From Spirillospora albida (GTDB taxonomy: Bacteria > Actinomycetota > Actinomycetes > Streptosporangiales > Streptosporangiaceae), in contig NZ_JOFJ01000017.1 in NCBI RefSeq assembly GCF_000718255.1, positions 1-64,000 on the forward strand: a stretch of DNA of 64,000 bases, in the 5' to 3' direction. Numbering within the stretch: the stretch's first letter is position 1; every line of letters starts with the position of its first letter. The position numbers were made by a program, and so were the translations under genes. A model generated the notes under the pieces. The model was not told the origin of the DNA, did not search any database, and worked only from the letters and a program-made list of their open reading frames with translations. Below, piece by piece: positions 35,260 to 45,382 of this stretch.

Positions 35260-36681
35260 TCAGCGGCCCGGACCGCCGCGCAGGACCGACCGGATCCGGG
35301 CGAGGACCTCGGTGAAGCGGGCCTCGGCGCCGTGCCGGGTCGGGCGGTAGTACTCGCGGCCGTCGACGGCGTCCGGCGCGTACTGCTGCCGGACGACCCC
35401 GCCGGGGTGGTCGTGCGCGTACTGGTAGCCCTCACCGTGGCCGATCTTCGCGGCGCCCTTGTAGTGGGCGTCCCGCAGATGGCCCGGGACGGACCCGGCC
35501 AGGCCCTTGCGGACGTCGCCGAGCGCCTCGTCCACCGCCCGGATCACCGCGTTCGACTTGGGCGCCATGGACAGGTGGATCACCGCCTGGGCGAGGTTGA
35601 TGCGGGCCTCGGGCAGCCCGACGAACTCGACGGCCTGGGCGGCGGCGACGGCGGTCTGCAGCGCGGTCGGGTCGGCCATCCCGACGTCCTCGCTGGCGTG
35701 GACGATCAGCCGCCGCGCGATGAACCGGGGGTCTTCGCCCGCCTCGATCATGCGGGCGAGGTAGTGCAGTGCCGCGTCGACGTCGCTGCCGCGGATGCTC
35801 TTGATGAACGCGCTGATGACGTCGTAGTGCTGGTCGCCCTCGCGGTCGTAGCGGACGGCGGCCCGGTCGACGGCCTTCTCCAGGACGTCCGGGTCGATGA
35901 CGCCGCCGTCCTCCACGACGAGGGCGGCGGCCTCCAGGTAGGTGAGGGCGCGGCGGGCGTCACCGCCCGCGAGCCGGACGAGGTGGTCCTCGGCGGCGGG
36001 GTCGAGTGTCACGGCGCCGCCGAGACCGCGCTCGTCGGCGAGGGCACGGCGGACCACCTCGCGCAGGTCGTCCTCGCCGAGCGGCTCGAGGGTCAGCAGC
36101 AGCGACCGCGACAGCAGCGGGCTGATCACGGAGAAGAACGGGTTCTCGGTGGTGGCGCCGATGAACGACACCCAGCGGTTCTCGACGGCGGGGAGCAGCG
36201 CGTCCTGCTGCGCCTTGTTGAACCGGTGCACCTCGTCGACGAACAGGACGGTCCGCCGCCCGGCCATGCCGAGCTCGCGGCGGGCCAGGTCGATCTCGGC
36301 GCGGACCCGCTTCACCCCGTCGCTGACGGCGGAGATCTCCACGAAGCGGCGGGACGTGACGTGGCTGACGACGGTGGCCAGGGTCGTCTTTCCGGTGCCG
36401 GGCGGCCCCCACAGGACGAGCGACATCGGCACGTCGCGGTCGACGAGCTGCCGGATCGGCGTGCCGGGGCCGAGGAGGTGGCTTTGCCCGACGACCTCGT
36501 CGAGCGCGCGGGGCCGCATCCGGACGGCGAGCGGCTGCGCGGCGTCCCCGCCTGGGTCGCGGGCCTCGCCGCCCACGGCGTCGCGGGCCTCGCCGCGCCC
36601 GGGTGCCGCCGGGGCCGGGGCCTCCGCCGACGGGTCCTCGAAGAGGCCCTCGGCACCGCCCGGTTCCGCCCTGCTGGTCAC
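35260..36681 (-). CDS. rarA: replication-associated AAA ATPase RarA (MgsA)
   Basis: A 473-residue clamp-loader-like ATPase acting at stalled forks. [20 protein letters not shown] starts the AAA domain; Walker [12 protein letters not shown], Walker [21 protein letters not shown], sensor region [13 protein letters not shown], then the C-terminal tetramerisation domain with [22 protein letters not shown]. The GTG at 36681 overlaps the PAP2 stop (GTGA). The first 55 residues are low complexity. Confidence 0.94.
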   Translation of the reverse strand: MTSRAEPGGAEGLFEDPSAEAPAPAAPGRGEARDAVGGEARDPGGDAAQPLAVRMRPRALDEVVGQSHLLGPGTPIRQLVDRDVPMSLVLWGPPGTGKTTLATVVSHVTSRRFVEISAVSDGVKRVRAEIDLARRELGMAGRRTVLFVDEVHRFNKAQQDALLPAVENRWVSFIGATTENPFFSVISPLLSRSLLLTLEPLGEDDLREVVRRALADERGLGGAVTLDPAAEDHLVRLAGGDARRALTYLEAAALVVEDGGVIDPDVLEKAVDRAAVRYDREGDQHYDVISAFIKSIRGSDVDAALHYLARMIEAGEDPRFIARRLIVHASEDVGMADPTALQTAVAAAQAVEFVGLPEARINLAQAVIHLSMAPKSNAVIRAVDEALGDVRKGLAGSVPGHLRDAHYKGAAKIGHGEGYQYAHDHPGGVVRQQYAPDAVDGREYYRPTRHGAEARFTEVLARIRSVLRGGPGR

Positions 36682-37463
36682 GCTCCGACACTATCCCGGC
36701 GGGACGACGGTCCCGCCCGTCCGGCGGGCGGCCCGTCCCGCAGGGCGGGGACGGCCGACGTCGCCCACAGCGCCCCCACCACGATCAGCGAGCCGACGAC
36801 ACCGTCCAGCCAGTAGTGGTTCGCCGACAGCACGACGATCAGGGTCGTGAGGACGGGATGCGCGACGATCAGCCACCGCGCCCGGCCCCGGCCGTGGCGG
36901 ACCACGCCCCAGGCGATCAGCAGCGCCCAGCCGACGTGCAGGGACGGCATCGCGGCGAACTGGTTGGCGAGCCCCTCCCCCGGCTCCGTCTGGTACGCGC
37001 TGGGCCCGTAGACGGTCATCAGGTCGACGAACCCGTGCTCCGGCAGCATGCGGGGCGGGGCGAGGGGGTAGGCGAAGTGCACGGCCAGCGCCACCGCCGC
37101 CGACCCGAGGACGACCGCGCGGACGCGGGGCCAGGCGTGCCGCCGCAGGAGCCACGTCCACGCCATGAACACGGTGATCGCCGGGAAGTGCACGCGGACG
37201 TAGTACTCGTTGGCCGGCCGGACCCAGCCGTCCCAGCGGAGCGCGGCGTCCTGGAGGGCCGCCTCGTCGGGCAGCAGGAGGGCGCGCTCGAGGTCCCACA
37301 GCGCCCGCGCGTTCGCGAACGCCTCCGCGGGCGCGGCCTCGACGAGGTGGCGGCCGTAGCCGTAGGCGGCGAGGGCGGCCGCCATGAGCCCCGCCTGCAG
37401 GGCCCCCGCGAGCACGACGCGTCCGCCGCCGAGCGCCCGGAATCCGCCCACTGATCGCCACAT
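36678..37463 (-). CDS. PAP2 family membrane protein, AUR1/inositolphosphotransferase-like
   Basis: A membrane protein of 261 residues from the ATG at 37463 (265 from the ATG at 37475). Motifs: [16 protein letters not shown] (in place of the usual KxxxxxxRP), [16 protein letters not shown] with the PSLH motif, and [16 protein letters not shown] with the catalytic His and Asp. About six helices. This set is like AUR1-type PAP2 proteins, so a lipid head-group transfer is possible. It is coupled to rarA by a four-base overlap. Confidence 0.8.
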   Translation of the reverse strand: MWRSVGGFRALGGGRVVLAGALQAGLMAAALAAYGYGRHLVEAAPAEAFANARALWDLERALLLPDEAALQDAALRWDGWVRPANEYYVRVHFPAITVFMAWTWLLRRHAWPRVRAVVLGSAAVALAVHFAYPLAPPRMLPEHGFVDLMTVYGPSAYQTEPGEGLANQFAAMPSLHVGWALLIAWGVVRHGRGRARWLIVAHPVLTTLIVVLSANHYWLDGVVGSLIVVGALWATSAVPALRDGPPAGRAGPSSRRDSVGA

Positions 37464-37599
37464 GGGGGAAATCATTACAGCAAGATGGTCGTTCCCCTCC
37501 TCGCGGGCGGAACGGAACCGCGTACCCATGACGCGGGAACCGGGGGTGGGTGCCCGTGCGTTGGGACCGCCCGAAGGGTGCAGAATCTGGAGCGTGACG

Positions 37600-37992
37600 G
37601 TGACCTGGACGACGGCGCTGCGGCGGCACGGGCCCGCGGGCCTGCTCGTCGCGCTGTTCGCCGTGGCCGGGCTCGTCTCCGCCTACGGCATCGGGCACGG
37701 CCCTCCGCCCCGCATCTGCACCGAGCACGCGGTGACCGCTCCCGCCGGCGCGCTGTCCGACCAGACCCCCCACAGCACGCTCAGCGCGCCCCTGAAGGCC
37801 CCGCAGGACCTTCCCCTGCACATGTGCCTGTCGCTGGCCGTGCTGCTCGGGCTCGTGGCCCTGGGCCTCGCGGCCGGGCTCCGCCGCCCGGCCGTCCGCC
37901 TGCCGGCCCGGTCCGGATGGGTGCTCGCCCCGCCGCCCCGTCCCCCGCTCCCCGCCCCCTCACCGGCGTCCCTGCAGGTCCTCAGGCTGTGA
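37600..37992 (+). CDS. small two-helix membrane protein
   Basis: A 130-residue protein starting at a GTG with GGAG seven bases upstream. Two hydrophobic segments (GPAGLLVALFAVAGLVSAYG and MCLSLAVLLGLVALGLAAGL) flank an outside loop with Cys and His (ICTEHAVTAP). The tail is Pro/Arg-rich. It precedes the DUF3105-DUF305 pair by 92 bases and may belong to the same unit. I cannot name the family with certainty (DUF6153-like is possible). Confidence 0.65.
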   Translation: MTWTTALRRHGPAGLLVALFAVAGLVSAYGIGHGPPPRICTEHAVTAPAGALSDQTPHSTLSAPLKAPQDLPLHMCLSLAVLLGLVALGLAAGLRRPAVRLPARSGWVLAPPPRPPLPAPSPASLQVLRL

Positions 37993-38084
37993 CGGGCCGG
38001 CCGCAAGGCCACCCGACGCGCCGTCACGGCGGCGCGCCGCGTCCCTCCCGTCCACCTGAACCAGACCCTCGAGAGGACCCCCTC

Positions 38085-38696
38085 ATGTCCAAGGGCGCCC
38101 GCAACCGCAACAGCAACAGCAAGGCCCGTCCCAACGCCCTGACCGAGCGCCAGACCCCCTGGGGAGTGATCGCCTTCTACGGCTCGATCGGCGTGCTGGC
38201 CATCGTCGCGATCACGTACGCGTTCATCCTGTCCCGGCCGGAGCCCGCCGGGGCGTCCATCAAGGACCTCGTGCAGAAGGACGACCTGGGCCGCGACCAC
38301 ACGTCCGGCACCGTGAAGTACGACGGGGCGCCGCCCATGGGCGGCGACCACGACCCCATGTGGCAGAACTGCGACGCCCGCGTCTACGAGCAGCCGCTCC
38401 GGAACGAGAACGCCGTCCACTCGCTGGAGCACGGCGCCGTCTGGATCACCTACCGGCCCGGCCTGGACGCCGCCCAGCTGAGCGCGCTGAAGGCCAAGGT
38501 GTCCGCGACGGGCTACACGTTCCTCAGCCCGTACCCGTCGCAGAAGGACCCGATCACGCTGACCGCGTGGGGCAGCCAGGTCGGCGTCCAGAGCGCCTCC
38601 GACACGCGGATCGACGCGTTCCTGCGGACGTTCGTGAAGGGCCCGCAGACGCCGGAGCCGGGCGCCGCCTGCGACGGCGCGAAGGACGCCCCGTGA
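38085..38696 (+). CDS. DUF3105 membrane-anchored protein
   Basis: A 203-residue protein with an N-terminal membrane helix (WGVIAFYGSIGVLAIVAITYAFIL) and an outside DUF3105 domain: PPMGGDHDPMWQNCDARVYE, NENAVHSLEHGAVWITYRPG, FLSPYPSQKDPITLTAWG. Conserved His residues and a Cys suggest metal binding. It overlaps the DUF305 gene by four bases, a pair found often in actinobacteria. Confidence 0.88.
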   Translation: MSKGARNRNSNSKARPNALTERQTPWGVIAFYGSIGVLAIVAITYAFILSRPEPAGASIKDLVQKDDLGRDHTSGTVKYDGAPPMGGDHDPMWQNCDARVYEQPLRNENAVHSLEHGAVWITYRPGLDAAQLSALKAKVSATGYTFLSPYPSQKDPITLTAWGSQVGVQSASDTRIDAFLRTFVKGPQTPEPGAACDGAKDAP

Positions 38697-39319
38697 CCGA
38701 GCGCCCCGCCCCGGGCCGGCGGGCGACGGCCGTGCTCGTGGCCGTGCTCCTCCTCGCCGCCGCCGCGGTGGCGGCCTCCGCGTTCCTGCGGTCCGGCGGC
38801 CCCGGCCCGGACGGGCCGGAGGCCGGGTTCGCCCGCGACATGAGCGCCCACCACGCCCAGGCGGTCCGGATGTCCTTCATCGTCCGGGACCGGACGCGCG
38901 ACGAGAGGGTCCGGCTGCTCGCCTACGACATCGCCAACACCCAGTCCCAGCAGATCGGCATGATGACGGCCTGGCTGGACGAGTGGGACGCCCCGAAGGC
39001 CGACCCCGGCGGCTCGATGCGCTGGATGGGCCACGGAGCCCACGGCGGCGGAGCGGGCGGCGCGTCCGGGGCGCGGATGCCCGGGATGGCGACGGAGGCG
39101 CAGATCGGGGAGCTCCAGAAGGCGGACGGCAGGGACGCCGAGACCCGCTATCTGAGCCTCATGATCGAGCACCATCGTGGCGGCGTGGAGATGGCGCGGG
39201 CGGTGCTCGCCCGCACCGGCCACGACCGCGTCGAGCGGCTCGCCCGCACCATGGTGGACGGCCAGGAGGCCGAGATCCGGCTGATGGAGGGCATGCTCCG
39301 GGAGCGGGGCGCGCGCTGA
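38693..39319 (+). CDS. DUF305 secreted/membrane protein
   Basis: A 208-residue protein with an N-terminal signal/anchor (ATAVLVAVLLLAAAAVAASAF) and a DUF305 four-helix domain with FARDMSAHHAQAV and MIEHHRGGVEMA, the paired HH motifs of the ferritin-like family. A Met/His/Gly-rich stretch (MGHGAHGGGAGGA) sits in the middle. GTG start overlapping the DUF3105 stop. Copper or other metal handling is possible but unproven. Confidence 0.88.
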   Translation: MTERPAPGRRATAVLVAVLLLAAAAVAASAFLRSGGPGPDGPEAGFARDMSAHHAQAVRMSFIVRDRTRDERVRLLAYDIANTQSQQIGMMTAWLDEWDAPKADPGGSMRWMGHGAHGGGAGGASGARMPGMATEAQIGELQKADGRDAETRYLSLMIEHHRGGVEMARAVLARTGHDRVERLARTMVDGQEAEIRLMEGMLRERGAR

Positions 39320-39324
39320 GACGC

Positions 39325-39359
39325 GAAGAGGCGGCCCCCGCGCAGGGGGCCGCCTCTTC
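39325..39359. terminator. bidirectional terminator
   Basis: GAAGAGGCGGCCCCC (39325-39339) and GGGGGCCGCCTCTTC (39345-39359) pair perfectly (15 pairs, five-base loop) between the convergent DUF305 and DUF349 genes. Confidence 0.9.
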
Positions 39360-39379
39360 GGGCATTCGGCGGTGGCCGC

Positions 39380-40615
39380 CTACGAGAACTCGGCGAGCGT
39401 GCGCTCGGCCTCCTCCAGCCAGGCGCGGCGGGCGACGAGGCCCTCCTCCGCCTCCTTCACGTCCTTGTCGCGGCCCGCCGCACGGGCTTTCTCCAGGCGC
39501 TTCTCCAGCTGCTCGATGGAGCTGCGCAGCTGGCCGACGGTGGCCTCGGCGCGGGCGCGGGCCTCGGGGTTGGTGCGGCGCCACTCGGCCTCCTCGGCCG
39601 TCCGGACCGCCTCCTCGACCTTGCGGAGCCGGCCCTCCAGGCGGTCGCGCTGGTCGCGCGGCACCATGCCCGCGGCCTCCCAGCGCTCCTGGACGGTCCG
39701 CAGCGCCTGCCGGGCCTGCCGGACGTCCGTGACCGGGACCAGCTTCTCCGCCTCGGCGAGGATCTTCTCCTTCTCCTCGGCGTTGCCCTGGAACTCGGCG
39801 TCGCGCTCGGCGAACGCGGCGCTGCGGGCCTGGAAGAAGGTGTCCTGGGCGCCCTTGAACCGGGTCCACAGGTCCTCTTCGGCGTCGCGGGAGGCGCGCC
39901 CGGCGAGCTTCCAGCGGCGCATGAGGTCGCGGTAGGCGGCGGCGGTGTCGCTCCAGTCCGTCGAGCCGGAGAGCGCCTCCGCCTCGGCGACCAGCCGCTC
40001 CTTCTCGCGCCGGGCCTCCTCGCGCTGGTCGTCCAGCGTCGCGAAGTACGCCTTGCGGCGCTTGGTGAACGCGTTGCGGGCGGACGACAGCCGCTTCCAC
40101 AGCGCCGTCTCGGTCGGCCGGTCGATGCGGTCGGCGGCCTTCCACTCGTCGACCAGCTTGCGGAGACGCTCGCCGCCGTTCTTCCAGTGCGTCTCCTCGG
40201 CCGCGATCCGCTCGGCCTCGGCGACGATGCGCTCCTTGACCTCGCGGGCCTCGCTGCGGTGCTGCTCGCGCTGGGCCTTGACCTGCTCGCGGCGCCGCCC
40301 GACGAGCTCGCTCAGCCCGTCCAGCCGGCGGGCGAGGGCGTCGAGGTCGCCGACGGCGTGCGCCCCGGTGACGGCCTCGCGGAGCCGCTCGATGCTCTGC
40401 TGCGCCTGGGCGGGCTGCAGGTCGGTCGTGCGGACGCGCTGCTCCAGCAGGCCGATCTCGGTGACCAGCGAGTCGTACTTGCGCTTGAAGTAGGCCAGGG
40501 CCTCCTCAGGGGCACCGGCCTGCCAGGACCCCACGACCCGTTCACCGTCGGACGTCCTCACGTAGACGGTGCCGTCCTCGTCCACCCGGCCCCAGGGATC
40601 GGTCGCGCTGGACAC
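39380..40615 (-). CDS. DUF349 repeat protein
   Basis: A 411-residue highly charged protein with three or more DUF349 units of about 70 residues (for example LVDEWKAADRIDRPTETALWKRLSSARNAF, LMRRWKLAGRASRDAEEDLWTRFKGAQ and QERWEAAGMVPRDQRDRLEGRLRKVE), joined by long coiled coils. The GTG at 40615 has AGGAGG five bases upstream; the frame extends further but the region before it is the promoter. No known catalytic motif. Function unknown; the family is widespread in actinobacteria beside relA. Confidence 0.85.
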   Translation of the reverse strand: MSSATDPWGRVDEDGTVYVRTSDGERVVGSWQAGAPEEALAYFKRKYDSLVTEIGLLEQRVRTTDLQPAQAQQSIERLREAVTGAHAVGDLDALARRLDGLSELVGRRREQVKAQREQHRSEAREVKERIVAEAERIAAEETHWKNGGERLRKLVDEWKAADRIDRPTETALWKRLSSARNAFTKRRKAYFATLDDQREEARREKERLVAEAEALSGSTDWSDTAAAYRDLMRRWKLAGRASRDAEEDLWTRFKGAQDTFFQARSAAFAERDAEFQGNAEEKEKILAEAEKLVPVTDVRQARQALRTVQERWEAAGMVPRDQRDRLEGRLRKVEEAVRTAEEAEWRRTNPEARARAEATVGQLRSSIEQLEKRLEKARAAGRDKDVKEAEEGLVARRAWLEEAERTLAEFS

Positions 40616-40688
40616 CCTTGCCTCCTGAATCGCGGGTCCGGTCACGTTCCCGGCGACCGGACCCTCCACACCTTAGTATCCCGTTCGC

Positions 40689-41429
40689 CTATTTCCCGGC
40701 GATCGTGACGTCCTGGATCGTGACCTTCTTCTTGGGGGCGCCGTCGCCCTTGGGCTCCGTGCCCCCCTTGGCGACCTTCTCCAGCACGTCGAGCCCGCGC
40801 GTGATCGTGCCGAAGACGGAGTAGTTCGGGGGCAGTTCCGAGTCCTTGTAGACCATGAAGAACTGGCTGCCGTTCGTGTCGGCCCCGGAGTTCGCCATGG
40901 CGAGGGTGCCCCTGCGGTAGGTCGCGCCGGTCGTGTTCTCGTTCGGGAACTGGTACCCGGGGCCGCCCATCCCCGTGCCCTGCGGGTCGCCGCACTGCAG
41001 GACGTTGAGGGCGCCCCCGCTCGTCATCCGGTGGCAGGGCGTGCCGTCGAAGAAGTTCTTCTTCGCCAGATGGGCGAAGGAGTTGACGGTGCAGGGCGCC
41101 TTGCCGGCGTCCAGCTGCATCACGACGTCGCCCTGGCTGGTCTTGACGGTCGCCTGGACCATGCCGCCGTAGGCCGGATCGGACGGCGGGCGGCCGGCCT
41201 TCCCGGCGCTCTCGCCGGGCGCCGCGGTGTAGGAGCAGCGGCCCTCGTCGGCGTCCGAGTCGTTCATGTAGAGCGCGACGCCGCCGCCCCCGGCCGCGAC
41301 CACCGCGACCGCCCCGGCCGCACCGATGATCTTGATGCGGCGGGCGCGGGCGCGCTCCGCCCGCCGGCGTTCCTGCTGGCGCTCGAAACGCTGCCGCGCG
41401 AGCTGCTTCTTGCGGTCCTTCGCCGCCAC
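40689..41429 (-). CDS. membrane-anchored cyclophilin-type peptidyl-prolyl isomerase
   Basis: A 246-residue protein: basic N-terminus, one membrane helix (IKIIGAAGAVAVVAAGGGGVALYM), then an outside cyclophilin domain (VNSFAHLAKKNFFDGTPCHRMT, TLAMANSGADTNGSQFFM, YSVFGTITRGLDVLEKVA). The GTG at 41429 is favoured by GGAGG upstream. It helps fold exported proteins. It precedes the DUF349 gene, 73 bases apart, on the same strand; the MBL gene is divergent. Confidence 0.9.
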   Translation of the reverse strand: MAAKDRKKQLARQRFERQQERRRAERARARRIKIIGAAGAVAVVAAGGGGVALYMNDSDADEGRCSYTAAPGESAGKAGRPPSDPAYGGMVQATVKTSQGDVVMQLDAGKAPCTVNSFAHLAKKNFFDGTPCHRMTSGGALNVLQCGDPQGTGMGGPGYQFPNENTTGATYRRGTLAMANSGADTNGSQFFMVYKDSELPPNYSVFGTITRGLDVLEKVAKGGTEPKGDGAPKKKVTIQDVTIAGK

Positions 41430-41583
41430 GTGCAAGCCCCTCCGGTGTGATCAGGTGAACGTGCAGCGCATAGTAGCGGTACCGGGCGGGTCGGCGGCGA
41501 CACGGCGAGCGGCATCTCGTTCGCGATGGCCACGGCCGCGCCGGTACGCTCGAACCCCACGATGGCTCCAAGGAAGGACGGCC

Positions 41584-42279
41584 GTGCTCGTCGCCGGGTT
41601 CCCCGCTGGATCGTTCGCCGCGAACTGCTACGTCGTGGCGCCCGCCGCGGGTGAGGAGTGCGTGATCATCGACCCGGGCGAGGACGCCGCGGCCGGGATC
41701 GACGAGATCCTCCGCGAGCACCGGCTGAAGCCGGTCGCGGTGCTGCTGACGCACGGCCATCTCGACCACGTCTGGTCGGTCGCGCCGGTCTGCGGCGCGA
41801 AGGACGTCCCCGCCTGGATCCATCCGGACGACCGCGACCTGCTCACCGATCCGGCGAAGGGCCTGTCGCTGGGCGCCGGGCAGCAGCTGTTCGGCGGGCT
41901 GGAGCTGACGGAGCCGGACGACGTCCGCGAGCTCGCTGACGGAGCCGTCCTGGAACTGGCCGGGCTGAGCCTCACCGTCGACCACGCGCCGGGCCACACT
42001 CCCGGCTCGGTGACGTTCCGGACGCCGCCCGCCGGGGAGGTCCCGGACGTGATGTTCACCGGCGACCTGCTGTTCGCGGGGTCGATCGGCCGCACCGACC
42101 TGCCCGGCGGATCGTACGAGCAGATCCTCGCCAGCCTGTCCCGGGTATGCCTGCGGATGCCCGAGGAGACCGCGGTCCTGCCCGGCCACGGCCCGCAGAC
42201 CACCATCGGGCGCGAACGCGCCACCAACCCCTTCCTGGCCGACCTGACGCCGGCCGAGGGCCCGCACAAGGGATTCTGA
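41584..42279 (+). CDS. MBL-fold metallohydrolase, glyoxalase II-like
   Basis: A 231-residue enzyme with the metal site THGHLDHVW, the second His in [27 protein letters not shown] and the last His in [13 protein letters not shown]. The start GTG at 41584 has GGAAGGA upstream, and TACGCT (41545-41550) is a likely -10. It is 10 bases upstream of hisS. A hydroxyacylglutathione-hydrolase-like or thioester-cleaving role is the family norm; the natural substrate is unknown here. Confidence 0.9.
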   Translation: MLVAGFPAGSFAANCYVVAPAAGEECVIIDPGEDAAAGIDEILREHRLKPVAVLLTHGHLDHVWSVAPVCGAKDVPAWIHPDDRDLLTDPAKGLSLGAGQQLFGGLELTEPDDVRELADGAVLELAGLSLTVDHAPGHTPGSVTFRTPPAGEVPDVMFTGDLLFAGSIGRTDLPGGSYEQILASLSRVCLRMPEETAVLPGHGPQTTIGRERATNPFLADLTPAEGPHKGF

Positions 42280-42289
42280 CCAAAAGATC

Positions 42290-43570
42290 ATGAGTTCGAG
42301 CTTTCAGGCCCCCAAGGGGGTCAAGGAATACGTCACGCCGCGCGCGGACCTCTTCTACGCCATTCGCGAGGCGTTCGCCGAGCAGGCCCGGCTGGCCGGC
42401 TACGGCTATCTGGAGCTGGCCGTCTTCGAGGACACGAACCTGTTCAAGCGGGGGGTCGGGGAGTCCACCGACGTCGTGTCCAAGGAGATGTACACGTTCG
42501 AGGACCAGGGCGGCCGCTCGCTGACGCTGCGCCCCGAGTTCACCGCGAGCGTGCTCCGCGCCGTCCTGGAGAACAACCTGCACAAGCAGGGCGCGCTGCC
42601 GGTGAAGGTCTGGACGAGCGGCCCCGCGTTCCGCGCGGAGCGGCCCCAGCAGGGCCGGTACCGGCAGTTCTACCAGCTCGACCTGGAGGCGATCGGCAGC
42701 GAGGACCCGCAGGTCGACGCCGAGACGATCGCGATCGCGGCGAACTGGTACCGCTCGCTCGGCCTGACGCGGGTGCGGCTGCTGCTGAACTCGCTGGGCT
42801 GCAAGGAGTGCCGTCCGGCGTACCGGGAACTGCTGCAGGGCTTCCTGCGGGGCCTCGACCTGGACGAGGCGACCCGCGCCCGCATCGAGATCAACCCGCT
42901 GCGCGTCCTGGACGACAAGAGGCCGCAGGTCAAGGCGCAACTGGACGACGCGCCGCTGATGGCCGACCACCTGTGCGGGGCGTGCAAGGCCTACCACGAC
43001 CGCGTCCGGGAACTCCTCGGCGACCTCGGCATCGCCTGGGAGGACGCGCCGCGGCTGGTGCGGGGCCTCGACTACTACACCCGCACCACCTACGAGTTCG
43101 ACCACCCGCTGCTCGGCGCGCAGTCCGGCATCGGCGGCGGCGGGCGCTACGACGGCCTGTCCGAGGACATCGGCGGCCCGCCGCTGCCCGGCATCGGGTT
43201 CGGCCTGGGCCTCGACCGGACGATCCTCGCGCTGGACGCCGAGAACGCGTCGGGGAGCGCGGGGTTCGCGGCCCGGCCGCGCTGCGAGGCGTTCGGGGTC
43301 GCGCTCGGCGAGACCGCCGAGCGCCGGATGTTCGCGCTGGTCGCCGAGCTGCGCCGGGCCGGGGTCGCGGCCGACATGGCGTTCGGCGGCAAGAAGCTCA
43401 AGGGCGCGATGAAGGACGCCGACCGCTCCGGCGCCCGCTACGCCGTCATCCTCGGCGAGCGGGACATCGCGGACGGCGTCGCCCAGGTCAAGGACCTCGC
43501 CGCCGGCGAGCAGACCGCCGTGCCCCTGGCCGACATCACTTCGACGTTGAAGGAAAGGCTCGCCACATGA
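42290..43570 (+). CDS. hisS: histidyl-tRNA synthetase
   Basis: The 426-residue class II enzyme: motif 2 [20 protein letters not shown], histidine signature [15 protein letters not shown], motif 3 GGGRYDGL and [13 protein letters not shown], then the anticodon-binding domain. The ATG at 42290 follows the MBL gene by 10 bases, and its stop overlaps the aspS start (ATGA). Confidence 0.97.
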   Translation: MSSSFQAPKGVKEYVTPRADLFYAIREAFAEQARLAGYGYLELAVFEDTNLFKRGVGESTDVVSKEMYTFEDQGGRSLTLRPEFTASVLRAVLENNLHKQGALPVKVWTSGPAFRAERPQQGRYRQFYQLDLEAIGSEDPQVDAETIAIAANWYRSLGLTRVRLLLNSLGCKECRPAYRELLQGFLRGLDLDEATRARIEINPLRVLDDKRPQVKAQLDDAPLMADHLCGACKAYHDRVRELLGDLGIAWEDAPRLVRGLDYYTRTTYEFDHPLLGAQSGIGGGGRYDGLSEDIGGPPLPGIGFGLGLDRTILALDAENASGSAGFAARPRCEAFGVALGETAERRMFALVAELRRAGVAADMAFGGKKLKGAMKDADRSGARYAVILGERDIADGVAQVKDLAAGEQTAVPLADITSTLKERLAT

Positions 43571-45327
43571 TCCGCACGCACGACGCGGGGACGCTGCGCC
43601 CGGAGCACGCCGGGCAGCAGGTCGTCCTCGCCGGCTGGGTGGCGCGGCGCCGCGACCACGGCGGCGTCACGTTCATCGACCTGCGCGACGCGTCCGGCAC
43701 CGCCCAGGTCGTCTTCCGGGAGGAGGACGCGGCGCACGACCTGCGGTCCGAGTTCTGCGTGAAGGTGACCGGAGAGGTCCGGATCCGGCCCGAGGGCAAC
43801 GAGAACCCCGAGATCCCCACCGGCGGGATCGAGGTCGCCGCCGCGGAGATCGAGGTCCTGTCGGAGGCCGCGCCGCTGCCGTTCCCGGTCGAGGGGGACG
43901 TCAACGTCCACGAGGAGATCCGGCTCAAGCACCGGTACCTCGACGTCCGCCGCGAGGCCGTCGCGCGCGCCATGCGGATCCGGTCCGAGGCGTCGTTCCT
44001 CGTCCACGAGGTGATGCGCGGGCACGGGTTCGTCAACGTCGAGACCCCGACGCTGACCGCGTCCACGCCGGAGGGCGCCCGCGACTTCCTGGTCCCCGCC
44101 CGCCTCAAGCCGGGCCACTGGTACGCGCTGCCGCAGTCGCCGCAGCTGTTCAAGCAGCTGCTCATGGTCGGCGGGCTGGAGCGGTACTACCAGATCGCCC
44201 GCTGCTACCGGGACGAGGACTTCCGCGCCGACCGGCAGCCCGAGTTCACCCAGATCGACATCGAGATGTCGTTCGTCGACCAGGACGACGTCCTGAACGT
44301 CGGCGAGGACCTCATCGCCCGCCTGTGGAAGGACATCGCCGGGTACGAGATCCCCCGGCCGATCCCCCACATCACCTACGCCGACGCCATGGCGCGCTAC
44401 GGCTCCGACAAGCCGGACCTGCGGTTCGGCCAGGAGCTGACCGAGATGACGGAGTACTTCGCCGACACGTCGTTCCGGGTGTTCCAGGCGCCGTACGTCG
44501 GCGCGGTCGTCATGCCGGGCGGCGCGTCCCAGACCCGCAAGGAGCTGGACGCCTGGCAGGACTGGGCGAAGTCCCGCGGCGCCCGCGGCCTCGCGTACGT
44601 CCTGCTCCAGGAGGACGGGACGCTCACCGGCCCCGTCGCGAAGAACCTGTCCGACGCCGAGAAGGACGGCCTCGCCGCGAAGACCGGCGCCGCCCCCGGC
44701 GACGCGGTGTTCTTCGGCGCCGGCAAGCGGCACGCCACCCAGGAGCTGCTCGGCGCGGCCCGGCTGGAGATCGGCCGCCGCCGCGGCCTCATCGACGAGT
44801 CCGCGTGGAACTTCGTGTGGGTCGTCGACGCCCCGATCTTCGAGCCGGTCGAGGACGACAAGGGCGAGCAGATCGGCTGGACGTCCGTCCACCACCCGTT
44901 CACCGCCCCGAAGGCCGAGTACGCCGACACCTTCCACACCGACCCCGGCGCCGCGCTCGCCAACGCCTACGACCTCGTGCTGAACGGCAACGAGATCGGC
45001 GGCGGGTCCGTCCGTATCCACCGCGCCGAGATGCAGCAGCGCGTCTTCGACGTGCTCGGCATGACGAAGGGGGAGGCGGAGTCGAAGTTCGGGTTCCTGC
45101 TGGAGGCGTTCAAGTTCGGCCCGCCGCCGCACGGCGGCATCGCGTTCGGCTGGGACCGGACGATCATGCTGCTGGCCGGGCAGGAGTCGATCCGGGACGT
45201 GATCGCGTTCCCGAAGGCGGCGTCCGGCTACGACCCGCTGACCGCCGCGCCGACCCCGATCACGCCGGGGCAGCGCAAGGAGGCCGGTGTGGACGTCGTC
45301 CCCGAGGACGAGCCCGCCGGGGACTGA
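43567..45327 (+). CDS. aspS: aspartyl-tRNA synthetase
   Basis: The 586-residue bacterial-type enzyme: N-terminal OB fold ([19 protein letters not shown]), motif 2 [20 protein letters not shown], the GAD insertion domain and motif 3 [15 protein letters not shown]. It may charge both tRNA-Asp and tRNA-Asn if the cell lacks AsnRS; no asnS is present in the window. Coupled to hisS. Confidence 0.97.
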   Translation: MIRTHDAGTLRPEHAGQQVVLAGWVARRRDHGGVTFIDLRDASGTAQVVFREEDAAHDLRSEFCVKVTGEVRIRPEGNENPEIPTGGIEVAAAEIEVLSEAAPLPFPVEGDVNVHEEIRLKHRYLDVRREAVARAMRIRSEASFLVHEVMRGHGFVNVETPTLTASTPEGARDFLVPARLKPGHWYALPQSPQLFKQLLMVGGLERYYQIARCYRDEDFRADRQPEFTQIDIEMSFVDQDDVLNVGEDLIARLWKDIAGYEIPRPIPHITYADAMARYGSDKPDLRFGQELTEMTEYFADTSFRVFQAPYVGAVVMPGGASQTRKELDAWQDWAKSRGARGLAYVLLQEDGTLTGPVAKNLSDAEKDGLAAKTGAAPGDAVFFGAGKRHATQELLGAARLEIGRRRGLIDESAWNFVWVVDAPIFEPVEDDKGEQIGWTSVHHPFTAPKAEYADTFHTDPGAALANAYDLVLNGNEIGGGSVRIHRAEMQQRVFDVLGMTKGEAESKFGFLLEAFKFGPPPHGGIAFGWDRTIMLLAGQESIRDVIAFPKAASGYDPLTAAPTPITPGQRKEAGVDVVPEDEPAGD

Positions 45328-45340
45328 CGCCGCGGACGTC

Positions 45341-45372
45341 GAAGGGCGGCCGCCGTTCGGCGGCCGCCCTTC
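45341..45372. terminator. bidirectional terminator
   Basis: GAAGGGCGGCCGCC (45341-45354), loop GTTC, GGCGGCCGCCCTTC (45359-45372), 14 perfect pairs between the convergent aspS and relA genes. Confidence 0.9.
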
Positions 45373-45382
45373 TCGCGCTCGC

